This document shows, one piece after another, positions 47,257-59,510 of a stretch of 64,000 nucleotides of DNA. The notes under the pieces are model-generated. The model saw nothing but the letters and a program-made list of their open reading frames with translations. It had not been told where the DNA came from and ran no database searches. This DNA comes from Simmondsia chinensis (lineage: Eukaryota > Streptophyta > Magnoliopsida > Caryophyllales > Simmondsiaceae), in the NCBI GenBank assembly GCA_018398585.1, contig JAGTTD010000008.1, forward strand, positions 9,932,501 to 9,996,500. The letters run 5' to 3'. Positions within the stretch are counted from its first letter, which is position 1, and the number at the start of each line of letters is the position of its first letter. Both the position numbers and the translations under genes were made by a program.

Positions 47257-47853
47257 ATTACAGTACTCGTTTGAAAAGAGCACAAGCGTTCTATGCAGAA
47301 AACTTGAAGAAGTTTTATATTAAGTGTATGTACTGATTTGAATTCTCACAGAGTCTCTTATCTATAGAAAAATTAAATAATGGCTGGCCCCTGATTGCGG
47401 GGCATTTTCTCCCCATGTCAGGACACTAAGCTCTTTCTTTTGCATTAATAATCAATAAATGTGCCCTTGATTTGATGCTTGAGGGAATTCCTTGGAGCCC
47501 GCATCCGCATTTTTAGATGAAGTCTCCTCTAGGAGCCCCATGTTCACTTGGATTAAGTGTAGTGCCCAAGATCAGAGATTGCACTCCAAGTATCTGTCTT
47601 GAGCTTGGAAACCGCAAGTCCTATAGCCTTCTGGGAAAATCCCTTAAGCTCGAGCTCCCTCCCTTTACCATCTCGACTTCAATTGGCTGGTACCTTGTTA
47701 GGGTAACAAACGTCTCAGGATGATGGGCTCAAAACGCTGTTATCTTTGTACCTAAAGGTTTTATTCCCCTTAAGGAATAACTCAAATGGTAGGCTCATGG
47801 CCCTTTACTCAAAAGGCCGTCTGTCCCAACTCCCTCGAAATTGGGGTAAGCCA

Positions 47854-48540
47854 AGCCCAAGTTAAACTTGAGGAGGGGGTCCTGAACTTCAACCCTTAAA
47901 TTCTCCGTCTTAGCTATTGCTGCTATTATGTCTGATAGCTACAGCTCTTTCTCTTGTGTCATCTAGACCTCGAAGCCATTAGATGGCTGCTCACCCAAAG
48001 TTGATCCTCGACCTGCCAAAGCACAAGCTTTGGTATGCCGAGGAAATGGCCTACTGGGCCATTACTGGGTGCTCTTCGCTCCTTCGCATAAGGCTTCTAG
48101 TGTGCCCCAGAGATCTCCTTCATCAAGAAGGGCTCTCTTACATCCCTAGAAGTCAGAGTCTTCAAACTCCACACCGACTTGAACAACCTTAGCTTCAGTG
48201 CGCGGGCTGTCAAGAATGGTTATCATGTCTTGATGTTGGGTAGACTATGGAGTGGTCCTCTTAATGTCGAGTGGTCTCACACAATCTTTGTAGAGCTTTA
48301 CGTAAACATAGTTGGAGCAAGCCATAAATGGCTTGTTATTTGCCATAACAACCTCATATATGTCATGGTTCAGAACATTAACAGCTGGTGAAGTGAACAA
48401 GGGATACAATGTAGCCAATCTCCTCCAAGCAAAGCAATGCAGCTTGAGAGTATCCTCTATAAAGAAAGTTCTTAGCTTGCTTAATCTGCTAACAGTCAAA
48501 TCAATCGAGATGACCCCTTCAGTCTTAGTAATAGCTCCTC
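47854..48540 (-). pseudogene. Tat element A: protease-RT linker, second half
   Basis: AGCCCAAGTTAAACTTGAGG continues the linker of element A that stopped at 11200. It matches 32516-33190 of B along its length. Frames are broken. The motif content is that of a spacer between protease and RT. Confidence 0.7.
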
Positions 48541-48565
48541 ATAACATTTGAAGTAATCAAGTCAT

Positions 48566-48787
48566 CTAGAGATTTACCAGTGACCCCCAACATAAATGAA
48601 GGTAAGACGTGATGGTAGTGCCAGTATCCACTAAGACCTTGTTCACCAGGATGCCATTGAATTTGGCCTTGATGTATAGAGGCTTGATATGTTTATTAGC
48701 AGTATTAGGCCCGTCAAATATCATTTTCATAATTTTAGGTGTATCATCAGGTGATTCGAGTGTTCGTTTAGTTATTTTAATAGACAA
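48566..48787 (-). pseudogene. Tat element A: protease
   Basis: The minus-strand frame has KIMKMIFDGPNTANKHIKPL, then FNGILVNKVLVDTGTTITSY. VDTGTT is the retropepsin active-site motif (Asp-Thr-Gly), here intact. The following hydrophobic-hydrophobic-Gly segment of the fold is not clear, and the frame stops soon after. It is homologous to 33400-33230 in B. Confidence 0.8.
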
Positions 48788-48789
48788 AG

Positions 48790-50290
48790 GATCAGGGTTA
48801 CCTTCTATAGCTGTTAACTTTAGCTATAAGCTCTATCTATGGATCTTTGTCTGATACTATCACATCTCCCTTAAGGCCTTCTTGAGCATTAGTTGCCATG
48901 AAATCCAAGGGATAGAGTAAGGAAGTTACAACATCAACCCTTTTAGGGAGCATTCTAAACTATATTTGGACCTCTTGTTCAGTTTCCTTCTTAACCCTGC
49001 CATCCATTAGCACATCCTGACCTTACTTTTGAGGGTTGCTGTCAATTACCATGTCCTAATCTAGAGTTTGGGCTTTCGGATCAACCCTGGAGTTCGAGAC
49101 TCCTCCATTGGTTGGGACAAATCCTCTTGATGGAAGTCACTCTCTATATCAGACCATGTTGGCCTAACTCGGTCTAGAGGTTTCACTAAATTGATGTTGA
49201 GAGGGCTATACTCCTCTTCAACATCTAATGATCTTCGAGCCAGCAAATCCTTGGCAAGTTGGTTCCATCACGATTCTTTTCGTTTAGAAGATGAGAGAAT
49301 AATCCATCTCTCACGCTTCTTATGTGGTTTATCTTTTCTAGCAGTAGTAAAAGGTCTAGGTTCTGTTTTTGGATGGTTTAGATCCATAGACTCAGTTTTC
49401 TTTCCCTTGCAGATTCTAGCTTCCTCTTTAGAGAGCATAGTTATGAAACTATCCAACATGAGGATGGAGGGATTAGCATCCCCTTGCTCGAGGTGGTTCC
49501 TTCTCCAGACGTTACCAAAATGGACTCCAGAACCTTGGTGTCTGATTGTCATGGTCCCTGACTGGTATGCACGTCCAATAGGTGGTATTTCGGATTTCTC
49601 CTTGGATGCCCTGTCCTCATGACAATGTGGATCCTTAAAGGAAGATCTTCAGTAGCCTCTTATCTACATGACTTCTTAGATGGCATCTTCAATTCTAGGA
49701 GAGTGCCAGTAGTGGTATTGAGGAAGCAGCCCGAGTTTCCTCATTACTCCTTGTATTTTCTAACAACAATGACAGCATGCCTTCTCCGGATCTCGAGATA
49801 TTCTCTCCCAATTTGCAAGGCCTAGAGTGGGCCCATGATCACTGCTTATTTCCATAGCTAACTCCTCAGCCACTGTTAGCGTATTGGCAGAGTTGTTGTA
49901 GTTTAATAAGCAAATTTTTGAAAATTGCGCACTTGTTTGTGGGATGGATGGAATTATGTGATATGCCAACATCAAATTTCATCATCCAATGCATGCACAA
50001 GCATTAGGAACCTTAGTATTTCCTCAATGAAAAACCATTCAAATAGGTTGTTCACCACCCTTGCCTTCTGAGTGTCATTTAAAACCATTCTTCTCTTAAA
50101 AAGGGGAAAAAGCATTAGTCTAGACACTACATCAATTATTTTTTACAAAAGTGCTAATAACATTGACTTGAAGAGGACTAAGGAAAGGGTCTCTATCAAC
50201 ACCCATATGTCCTTCTCTAGGGAACGTTAATTTGCTTGCCTTAATGGCATTTTGAACCATGTTTCTAAAGCTCATGCAATTCTTCATCGA
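48790..50290 (-). pseudogene. Tat element A: gag-protease linker
   Basis: The frame 49552-49268 has HFGNVWRRNHLEQGDAN, equivalent to FGIYLGNVW..NHLNQEDA in B, and then a basic segment. Another Pro/Thr-rich piece lies at 49246-49061. Stops are frequent. The piece between them and the gag knuckle (50290-49600) shows only short remnants. Confidence 0.6.
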
Positions 50291-52150
50291 ATGGGTCAAT
50301 GTACGTGCCATTTATAGCATACCTTCTCCTTTGTTGAATTGGAGTTAGGCTTTCTTTGTTTGCCCATAATCTTAAGTTTATTATTTGCCTCAAGCCAATC
50401 AAATATTACATTGTCTCTTGAGAGGTCAATTGAGTACTTCCTCAAGTCTTGAGACCTAAGATGACTTTCTAGCTTTGATATCCTTCTTGACGAAAGGACT
50501 ACAAACCATATAAGGTCCACTGACGTATAAAACAACGTAAATTTCATAAGGAGGATGTTCATCCTCTTCAATTAAGCTATGTACATAAGTTCCATACACG
50601 CTACTTTTCTTGAGGCTTTCTTCTTTTAAGACAGCTTCATATCTAGTGGCACATTCTAACAACTGCAGGAGTATCATGAAGTTTAAGCCTTAAAACTTCT
50701 TCCTAAATTCAACATCCAAGCCATTCAAGGCTAGCTTCGCATATTCAACTTCAGGAAGGGCTGTACGCATTTTAACCCAACTCTCTTGAACCAGTTAATG
50801 TAACCTTTCACTGATTCACCTGACTTTTGTTTCATTCCAGGCAAGTCAGGCGTGGAAGTTCCTAGTTCCATTTTTGGGAACTGGGCAAGGAATTTCCATC
50901 ATCCTAAAAGTGAATGGAATTAGGTGGCAAGCTAATGTACCATTGAAAGGCGGTCCCTATTAAAGAATTAGGGAACAACCCGAGTTTAAGATATTAATTG
51001 TCAGGCGCTTCTCTACATTCGCAATTAAACCTTGCCAAATGCTCGAGGGTAGAGAAAAAAGTAAACTTGGCGATTTTGTATCCTTGAGGGAAAGGGTAAT
51101 CCCTATCTATATAGTCAAGGTAAGGTTTACTATACAGGGGTCTATTAACCCTCATGAGGCATGGCTCATTCATCTGTTAGATAAGGGCAGTCTATTGGTC
51201 ATAGAGGGTTAGGCTGGGCACATAATTATGCGACTGTCATTACTCCTCAAGTGGCTGAGGGTCTCAAGGGGGATCAACAGGATACCCTTAAAATCCCATC
51301 ACAATCGGGTGTGGGAACAATTGTTGCCCCCCATACCTAGAGTAACCCCCTATATCATTTGGGCCATTTGATTTGCCACAAAGTATTTGCTAGTAGTCCC
51401 TGGGTTATATGGCATGCCTAAGTGCACACCAACAATAACATGCTATTGATTCATCCTTGCTTGATCTATCTCCAAGTTCTGATCTTGAGGACGTGGGTGG
51501 TTAGCTTGCCCCATGTAATGCCTTGTCCCCAAAATTGGATACCTACCCTTGCACACCTATTTTAAGGCCTTGAGTGGGCCTTGAAGCAACCTCTCCACCT
51601 TGAGGAGGGTATGAACAATTATGCTCCCCTTGTTTCGAAGACAGGCGACATCGACATGTTGGTGTTAAGATCCCCATAAGCTAGAAAGAATCCCTTATTT
51701 GAAGGTCTAGCAACATCAAGGGGCATGCTCATAACACTTGGATTAGCCATACTTGGGTTTTCCGTTCTCTCAAGGACTGTGTAGTCAACTTGAGTAAATT
51801 GTAACCGTGAGCTTGAAAGAGCATCATGTGGGTATCCAGTCAGGACTGGTGGAGGAGGTATAACCCTAAGTTGCCTGATGCCCTCTCTAACAGCTAGGAC
51901 TACGCTATTATGAGTCTCAGCCTGTCTAACCAAGATAGGCTCTACCTCAGCTACTGTCTGCCTTACTACATCCTTAGCAACAAGGGTAGTAATAAAAGAC
52001 AAGGTTGAGTTCATCTCAACTAAGGCTCTTTCAATTTCTTTATGAAGCCTTTCAATCATTAAATTTCCAATGTCATTTATAAAGGCTCTCATGGCACCAG
52101 AGTTTTCACACTGGGCTGCAAGATTCTGCTTTATTTCAGCACATTATCTC
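50290..52150 (-). pseudogene. Tat element A: gag
   Basis: From the N-terminus (right): 52092-51619 holds a helical segment (NLMIERLHKEIERALVEM), then a Pro-rich spacer. A core around 51100-51050 matches the YPF.RGYK segment of B. 50677-50456 has SLIEEDEHPPYEIYVV. 50571-50296 has LRSQDLRKYSIDLSRDNVIF and ends with a CYKWHVH knuckle-like motif. This order is that of a Tat gag. The TGCTCGAGGG site near 51040 is intact here and shows what the solo LTR interrupted in B. Confidence 0.75.
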
Positions 52151-52500
52151 TCAAAGGCCTCCCTCATTGTTTGTTGGATCCTTTGATCCATGATTTCTAA
52201 ATGGAATTTTAGCATAGCCATGAAACCCTTTTAAGAATTGCCATCAAGCCCAATATGTTCGTCTTCTAGGATGTCATCATCGCCACCCCTTTTAGCGTCG
52301 TAGCTGTGATTGGTTTAATCCCTTCATGTTATAGGGCTTTGTTTAAGAGGATGCTCAAGTGGGGATCCAATTAAGGCTAGGCCTTCTGGTTCCCCATGCT
52401 CCAGAGCACAGGACCTCCTGTTTTTGACCATCGGCCAATGATCCACAATTACGTTATGGTAATCTACCATGGTTGAAGACAATGAAATCTTGCTCTAACC

Positions 52501-52518
52501 CTCCCACTGTGGTCGCCA
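52501..52518 (-). other. Primer binding site of Tat element A
   Basis: The minus strand reads TGGCGACCACAGTGGGAG, a few bases inside the LTR at 52526. It is the same site as in element B. Confidence 0.75.
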
Positions 52519-52525
52519 AAATGTG

Positions 52526-53916
52526 TGTTTGCTGTATTTGTTTGTAATTAAGTGTGATGTAGTCACCGTAAATACAAATCAAAACAAACATGCAATGGGG
52601 ACTCACCGTAACTAAGAAGTGAGCCTAAATTTGGATAGCACGTCTTTGACCTTAACTGCTCACTAATTTTGGAGAAAAGGTTGTGATATTTTGGTATATC
52701 TAACTTCGGTTATACCATGAGTTCTACTTGTTCTTCAATTAAGAAGGCTTGGTTAAATATTTTTGTGGATTTTTGTATGTTTATTGATAGAAAAATTAAA
52801 GGGATTTGAACTAACTTAAGTAGCAGTTACAGTGAAATAGGGCCGACAGATGCCTTTCATCATACACTTAAAAATCAGGAATTGGAGTGGAGACAAATCC
52901 AAGAGCTTAGCATTCCACTTATAAGCCCGAGTCAATCTGGTTTTTAAGCCTGGCACCCTTGACTTATAATAACTCGAATGAGTTTAGATCTGACAAGATT
53001 TAAATGGAGCAAACCGTATCCAGGTCATTGGAATAGGACCAACGCAATCAAAGTCATGCCTTGGCCATTAGAGCCCTAAACAATGGCGAGACCCTAAGTT
53101 CACCTGACATATTAAGCAGTGACAGTAATGTTAAGACAAATGCAATCAAGGTCAAACATTGGCCATCAAGGCCTTAAAGTAAAGTCTAAATTCTTAACTT
53201 GTTGAATTTGGGTACAGATTAAAACAAAGAGGTCATACTTGAAGGGCAAAGCACTGTATTAATGAAGAAGTAAGTATAGCAAGATCTATGCTATATTAGA
53301 CTAAGTTAAGAAACACTACTCCAGGGAAAAAAAACCACAAGTGTGCTGTAACGAGAACTCCATCCCTTAGGGACATTAAAAAATTTCTGTATGAGAGTTT
53401 GTACTTATTTTGGACTATAAAAAAGTCACTTATTTCTAAAAAAATTAATAGCTGCCCTCTATTTTTTTGGCACTTTCTCCCATTGTAAGGCCACCAAGTG
53501 CATGTATGATTAGTTAATGTGCCCTTGATTTGGTACTCGTGATGATTCATTGAGCCCACATCTGCATTTGTAGCTGAAGTTTCTTCTAGATGCTCCACAT
53601 TTTCTTGGATTAAGTTTGGTGCCCATGTATTCAAAATTGTGCCCCAAGTAACTATATCGAGCATGCAAACCAGCTGTCTTGCAGCCTTCTTGACAGTCCT
53701 TTGAGCTAGAGCTCCCTTTACCTTTCAATCATATCAAGCCCCGAGAGGCTGATACCCTTGTTAGGGTGATTCATTTCTCAAGATGATGGGCTCGAGATGT
53801 CGTCACCTTAGTACCCAAAGGTCTGATTTTCCTCAAGGAGGATCTCACGTGATAAGCACGTGGCACTTTGCCCAAAATGGTGTCATCCTAGCTCCCTCGA
53901 TATTGGGGTGTAAACA
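52526..53916 (-). repeat. 5' LTR of Tat element A
   Basis: A 1,391-bp LTR from TGTTTGCTGTATTTG to TTGGGGTGTAAACA, uninterrupted. ACTAG follows (53917-53921) and would be the target duplication. The left partner of element A is not in the window, because its 3' end stops at the H LTR near 7977. Confidence 0.85.
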
Positions 53917-54500
53917 ACTAGTTTTTAGATCTTTTTTGAATTAATGTAACCAAAGTGTTGGTGCCATTTGAAGGCATTATCAATTTCATGAACTTGTGTT
54001 TTAAGAGGTACACTAAGCCTACTAGTGTTAGATTCAAACATACAATCATTAGAGTTTTGATCCGACATCAATATGAATAAACCATCAACATTTGTACCTT
54101 TGAAAATAAACTTATTATTATGCTTATGATAAAACTAGTCCCGAAAGCAATACAATATCTATCATCAACTAAATGAGGCACGTAAATCAAAAACATGAGC
54201 AAAGTAGGTACATAAAGACAGTTCTTCAAAACCAAAACTCTATTACTAAAAACTAAGCTAAGATCTCCCACTCGTAAGAATGAAACATGCCTCTTCTCTC
54301 CTATGGTAAGGTACAACTCTCCATCAACCAGCCTCCCCGTTAGCCTGAGTCCCTGCAACATATTGCAACATAGTCAGTTTATCCTAAGTCCACACACCGA
54401 GAACCTAGTGGATTCTCAGCTGCACATGACTCAATCAGATAAATATCATTATAACTTGTCCGGATGGTTTGTTTGTCTCATCAGGAAGAGTAGCTAAGTA
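53917..54500 (-). pseudogene. Copia element C: GAG-preintegrase region
   Basis: The frame 54361-54068 has SLVFSNRVLVLKNCLYVPTL, the L.LKNCLYVP block that precedes integrase in Ty1/copia. It is followed near 53985-53930 by a segment reading HQHFGYINSKKI, the WH.RLGH.N motif of the preintegrase zinc region. It is truncated at 53917 where Tat element A begins, so integrase and RT of C are missing here. Confidence 0.8.
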
Positions 54501-55302
54501 TTGAGTATACTTCCTCTTCTAGTGGCCATCCTTCCCACAAAAGGAACACTTTCCTTTTAGAGGCTTCTTCTTCATTCGCTTGGCTACTATATTAGTAGTT
54601 TTGCCTTGTTCTTTTTCCCAGAATTTGTCGTTGAACACTTTTTGTTCCCTGTCCATGGTGCATGGGTTAAGTGGTAGTCCCCTTAGCCTTCATCACCCCT
54701 TCCGCTACTTGCAGCACCTTCGTCAATTCAGGCAATCAACAATCCTTATTATTTATTGTGTAGTTGCTATAGTTCATTTATTGTGTAGTTTAGCCTAACC
54801 TAAGTGAAGGACTATGCTACAGTTCATCATGTCCTACTATGATTGATTATCAATCTTTGCACCAAGGAACTCCAGTTCATTTAAATAAGCCATCATTTTT
54901 AAAACATGTTCCGGAACCGAGGTTCCTTCTGACATTTTCATGAACATTAGCTTTCTTATCAGTTCTTATGGAGCTGCTCTATCTTAACCACCAAATATCT
55001 TCTTAGAATGTTCCATCGTTTCAGCTGTTGTCTTCATCTGAAGCATTTGATGCTTGAGAAGGTTTGACACAAAAGCCCAAATATAACTCCTGGTCAAATC
55101 GTTGGATTTAGTCTAGCATTCGAAACGTTCCTTGACAGTAGTGGTCGATTTTTGCAGGCATAGGAGGACAAGGTTCAGTTAAAACAAATTTGTGTCCTTC
55201 ATGGATCAACACAATATCAAAGTTCATTTTCCAGTTAGGGTAGTTCGGTCCAGTAAGAACATTGTCCTTAAGTATGGAACGCAGTGCCCCAACAGTTGTC
55301 AT
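54500..55302 (-). pseudogene. Copia element C: gag with zinc knuckle
   Basis: The start is at 55302, with MTTVGALRSILKDNVLTGPN then YPNWKMNFDIVL: the copia gag opening (LTG.NY..W...). The frame stops after about 64 codons but homology continues. Near 54600-54530 the segment KGKCSFCGKDGH is a CCHC knuckle with a stop inside it. The region between has several stops. The order knuckle then preintegrase towards the left confirms a minus-strand copia. Confidence 0.78.
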
Positions 55303-56480
55303 TCTTACACTGCAAAGATGTAAAATAAAATATTACGAGTTATGCATCTATCTATGATTTTTTTTTTCCTTTTTAAATTTAGGAGTAACTATTAATTAGG
55401 TATCCACTACACTAAAATTCAATGCATGTAGTGATTATCCAAACTAGCCACTCATCACTCCCCATTAGCTGTGCCGGTAAAAAAACTTAATTCAATTGAA
55501 AACTTTTCTCTATTATTATATTTTCTTGTAAACTCTTACTAAATATGATAACTCAACAATATGTCCTTAGTCTCTAAAACAATATAGCAGAGCTCCTTGG
55601 GGAGGCTAATGCATTATTTTAGTCAAGTGTAAACCATTACCTGAATATTCACACAAGTTCACAAAGTGCTCCATGGCAGCGTGGTTGCATTTGTTTTCTT
55701 GCACTTCAATTCATCTTATTGGACGTCCAACATTGTATTCTACAAATCAACATCACCCTCCAGAAGTATGGTCGACCTACTATACTATTAGACCAGTAAT
55801 GGAGATCGTGAGTATTCAACCTTTGAACCTCATTCCCACTTAAATTTTTATAAATTAGTGGAATTTTAGTTATCTATGATTATCTCATAACCTTTATAAT
55901 AATCTAATAATAATAATTAAATTACCATCCTAATCTAATTAGAACTACATTATTCATTCTTTTACCAACTTGCCATTAAAACCCCTTTTAATAACCTTAC
56001 TTTAAGTCCTTAAAAGACTCAAATTATTTCCCAAAACACTTTTGGAAAATAGATTATCAAATAATCACTTTTAGAATCTCATTCCAAATAAATTATTATT
56101 TAGCTTCAGCTGCTAACGTTATTTGAAGTCTGAATTTTTTTTAATTTAAAAAAATAATTTTGTAGTTGATTGATTATATCATATTAGATCAATTAAAATA
56201 TCTAATCCCATTAGATAATATTCGAAGTAGCTCAACAAAGTGCGAAAATCTAATTTACATAAGGAAATTCTTGTCATGATTGAACATTGATGAATACATT
56301 CTATTAATTGTGATTTTAAACTATTTAAAATAATCAATCAAGCATATAACGATTTACATGAACGTATTCAACAACGATTACATCATTCTTTTAGCATGAT
56401 CTCATAATTAATCTGTATTTTAATATAGTTTTTCAATTATGCTTAGTAATGTCCTCATGCATATCATGAATAATCAAAGA
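55303..56480 (-). other. Copia element C: 5' leader
   Basis: About 1.2 kb, AT-rich, between gag start and primer site. No frame of note. A TTTGCAG on the minus strand just upstream of gag could be a splice acceptor, which is speculative. Confidence 0.4.
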
Positions 56481-56496
56481 CCGACTCTAACATCAA
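56481..56496 (-). other. Degenerate primer site of copia element C
   Basis: The minus strand reads close to TTGATGTTAGAGTC, which resembles the initiator-Met primer region TTGGTATCAGAGC with several changes. It stands at the inner edge of the LTR-like sequence starting at 56497. Confidence 0.45.
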
Positions 56497-57510
56497 TTCT
56501 AGGGAGAATTTTAATTTTGTAAAGTAGAATTTCCAAATTAACGGCTCAAACACAACGGAATCACAATTTAAAATTCTAATTTAATTATACACATCACTAC
56601 TGCAATTAAAGCATGACAATGCATAGCATAAATTGACATAACATAAAAAATAAATTAAATAGAAATTTAAAAGAATTAGTTACGAATTATATACCTCGAT
56701 GTAGACCACAATATAAAGATGAAGCGAGGATGATGCCACCGAAGTCTTCCTCGAAATTACACTTTACACAGGATGTGTGGGTATCATAAAATCAAGAACC
56801 TCTAAAACTATTTTAGAGGGGGGAAAAAAAGGAGAACATTGTCTCTCCAATTCACTAATTGAGAAGGAAGTACAAATAGTAATAGTAATTCTTTTTGCCA
56901 AACCCTAGCCACATTTATATGCCAAATTATTTAAATTAATTTATAATAAAAAAAAAATAAAATGAGATTTTCGATAAGTCAAAATACCAAGAAATGTATC
57001 AACAAAAAAAAAATCAAAAAACCCATAAAGGACCCAGCCTTTTCACCGCCACATCATAGATGCCACGTGGTAGCTATGGGTTGGCCCAAGTTACGCTACG
57101 CGAATTACCGCATTGTGTTGTGCATGTGCGTGACATTTGTCACAAGCTAGTAGGCCTGTGGGGGATGCTTGGATCGCCCGTACATGTTAAAAGTGTCGCG
57201 CACTGATTGGTTCACAGCGAACTTTCACATTTTTCCTTTATTTTATTTTATTTTTCTAGTATAAATTGATCTCGTGAGTTTAGGTTCAGTAAAAAATAAT
57301 TTATTCATCTCATGAATTCTCTTGATTTTCTAAAGGTGTATATTATAGAGGCATGTGCAGGGACATTAGGGACAGTTTAATTCTAACTCCAAATGAGTCA
57401 AATCTTATTATAATCTCATGATAATAATTATCTACTATGTAGCAAAACTTAATACTACGAAATTAGTTTTACTGCACTCTAGAAAAAAAAATATATTTAC
57501 TCGTTAAATT
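56497..57510 (-). repeat. Copia element C: partial 5' LTR
   Basis: The stretch 57350-57480 (CAGTTTAATTCTAACTCC, ATCTCATGATAA, GTTTTACTGCACTCTAG) matches the solo LTRs at 39270-39380 and, in reverse, 19520-19650. The left edge (CTAGGGAGAATTTTAAT) resembles the ends of those solo LTRs. This ties the two solo LTRs to a copia family. The LTR is cut short at about 57510. Confidence 0.6.
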
Positions 57511-57908
57511 GTTGCGAGTTTAGCTAAAAAAAATGAAAGAATAGAGAGAAAAGGTGTAAAGGAGAAAGCAAATCATTCATTTCATATCCCTTCTCATACT
57601 ACAATCAAGCGATCTATACACTTTACTTGAAGAGGAAAGAATATGCTAAGTAACAAAAAACCGACTCTAACTATCGATATTGTCGCTAGCGTCTCACACA
57701 TGCATCAACGCGCCTATCTCCTCAAGATCAGTTGAAGATGCCAATGTTTGCCACTCACACATTAGCTCCCTTACTTCGAATGGCTAGCTACAACCTGGAT
57801 CAAAGCCTGTTTTCTAAGCCAAGACATGCACGGAGTCACGGTCCAGCTCAATACTGGTACAAATGGACAATAACTTGTGGGTTATATAAGTACCATCAAC
57901 TAGGAGTG
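57511..57908. other. Unassigned stretch
   Basis: About 400 bp with no gene. A minus-strand TTAGAGTCGGTTTTTTG near 57665 vaguely resembles a primer region, and a TATA-like TTATATAAG lies at 57879-57888, so it may be a remnant of another LTR. Not resolved. Confidence 0.3.
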
Positions 57909-59234
57909 TGTTTACTTTATTTTGTTTGTAGTTAAATATGATGTGGTCTCCGTAAAATGTTAAACAAAACAAACGTGTGAAAGGGACTCACCCCGATGAG
58001 GAACTGAAACTAATTACAAGCCGCACATGTTACTGTGAGTTCTGCTTATGCTTCAATTAAGGAGACTTTTGTTATGTATTTTTGTGTTTTTTAGTATATG
58101 TGTTGATAGAAAATAAAAGGATATGAATCTAACTCAAGTGATAGTTACAGTGATGGAGCAGGGGCCACAGACACCTTTCCTTGTACACGTAAAATCAAGA
58201 ACTCGGGTGGAGAAAAACCGAAGAGCTCAGCAATCCACTTACAAGCACAAGTTAATGAGGTTTCAAAGCCTAGCACCCTTGACTTATAATAACTCTATTG
58301 AGTTAAGGTCTGACAAGATTAAGATGGAGCAAACCGTATTCAGGTCAATGAGTTATGGCCAACGCAACCAAGGTCAAGCCTTAGTCGTCAAAGCCCTAAA
58401 TAATGGCACGAACCTGAGTTCACCCAACTTATTAGGCAGTGATAGTACTATTAAGACCAAAGCAATCAAGATCAAGCCTTGGCCGTCAAAGCCTTAAACT
58501 AAAGCCTCAATTCTTAACTCGTCAAGATATGGGAACATATTAAAACTAGAAGTTCATACTTGAAATCCAAGAAACTGTAGAACTGATGAAGCAAGTACAA
58601 CAAGTTCTACATTAATCTAAGCTATGCTAAGTTACACTACTCTCAAGAAAAAGTACAAGTGTCCCATATACAAAACTTAAAGAAGTTTTATATTGAGCGT
58701 GTGTACTACTTTGGACTGACGCAGAGTCATTTATTCATAGAAAAATAAAAATGATGGTTACTCCTATTTCTGCAGCAACTTCACCCACATCTGGCCACAA
58801 ATCTTCTTCTTTGTGTGCATGAATCTTTAATGAACATGTCCGAAACTCTGTATTGGAGGAAAGTGCTTGGTGCCCACATCCATAATTTTAGCAGAAGTCC
58901 CTTCTAGAAACCTCATGTCCTCTTGGATTAAGCTTCGTGCCCAAGTATCTAAGATTGTACTCTAAGTAACTATCTTAAGTATGGAAACTGTTTGTCTTGC
59001 AGCCGTTTTGGCAGCCCCTTGAGCTCTAGCTCCCTTCACCCCTCAAGCATCTCGGGCCTTGAGTGGTTGATACCCTTGTCAAGGGCAATAATCCTCTCAG
59101 GATGCTGGACTTAAGACATTGTTATCTTAGTAATTGAAGTATTGACTTCCCTCAAGAAGGACAACACGTGCTGACATGTGGCACTTTATCCAAAACGACG
59201 TCATTGTAACCCCTTCGAAATTAGGGTGTAAATA
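57909..59234 (-). repeat. LTR of a third Tat element (D)
   Basis: From TGTTTACTTTATTTTG to TTAGGGTGTAAATA, similar to the LTRs of A and B throughout. The PMD gene follows on the right, as in B, so this is the 3' LTR of a minus-strand element whose gag-pol would lie further right but is missing from the window. The 124-codon open frame at 58123-58497 lies wholly within the LTR and has no recognised motif. Confidence 0.82.
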
Positions 59235-59510
59235 GATGGCCCCCTTTTATCCATTAGTAAATTCAAATTTACAACATATAAAAAGTCTGCCTAATTTGAC
59301 TTCAACTGTTACAGGGAGCTTAAGAGAACATTGTGTGTCACTTGCTCTTCCTTCCCACTTATTCTATAAGGATGACAGTTAGGGCTTGAAATTTTTGCTT
59401 TTCTGCTATGTTCTCTCTTTTAAGCGCTCTTGCAAATTCTTGCCTTTGTTCTTGAATTGCTGAATCTTGATTCAATCTGCTTTTCATCATTTACTTTCTC
59501 TTATTTGATG
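59235..59510 (+). other. Leader of the D PMD gene
   Basis: Homologous to 12590-12886 in B (TCCATTAGTAAATTCAAATT and downstream). This shared extra-LTR sequence shows that both PMD genes are in the same place relative to the LTR. It could contain the PMD promoter; no clear TATA box is identified. Confidence 0.45.

Larger units (their letters stand above)
11201..47853 (-). mobile_element. Tat element B, nested in Tat element A
   Basis: B runs from its left LTR (11201-12589), through an antisense PMD gene, a partial RT, protease and gag, to its primer site and right LTR (41721-47853). The host sequence is the protease-RT linker of A. It ends GTTGAGCC at 11200 and resumes AGCCCAAGTTAAAC at 47854, matching the uninterrupted GGAGCCTAAGTTAACC in B itself near 32515. 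The shared AGCC is the target duplication (4-5 bp, one base ambiguous). B lacks integrase, RNase H and half of RT, which are deleted between the PMD end (about 31980) and 31992. Four younger elements and one tandem duplication expand it to 36.7 kb. Confidence 0.85.
41721..47853 (-). repeat. Right (5') LTR of Tat element B, split by NA-2
   Basis: LTR sequence runs from TGTTTGTTCTATTTG at 41721 to about 42704 and again from 47257 to TTGGGGTAAGCCA at 47853. The two parts together equal a 1.4-kb LTR similar to 11201-12589. Target sequence AGCCC of element A follows. The short frames inside (41959-42156 and others) are not genes. Confidence 0.8.
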
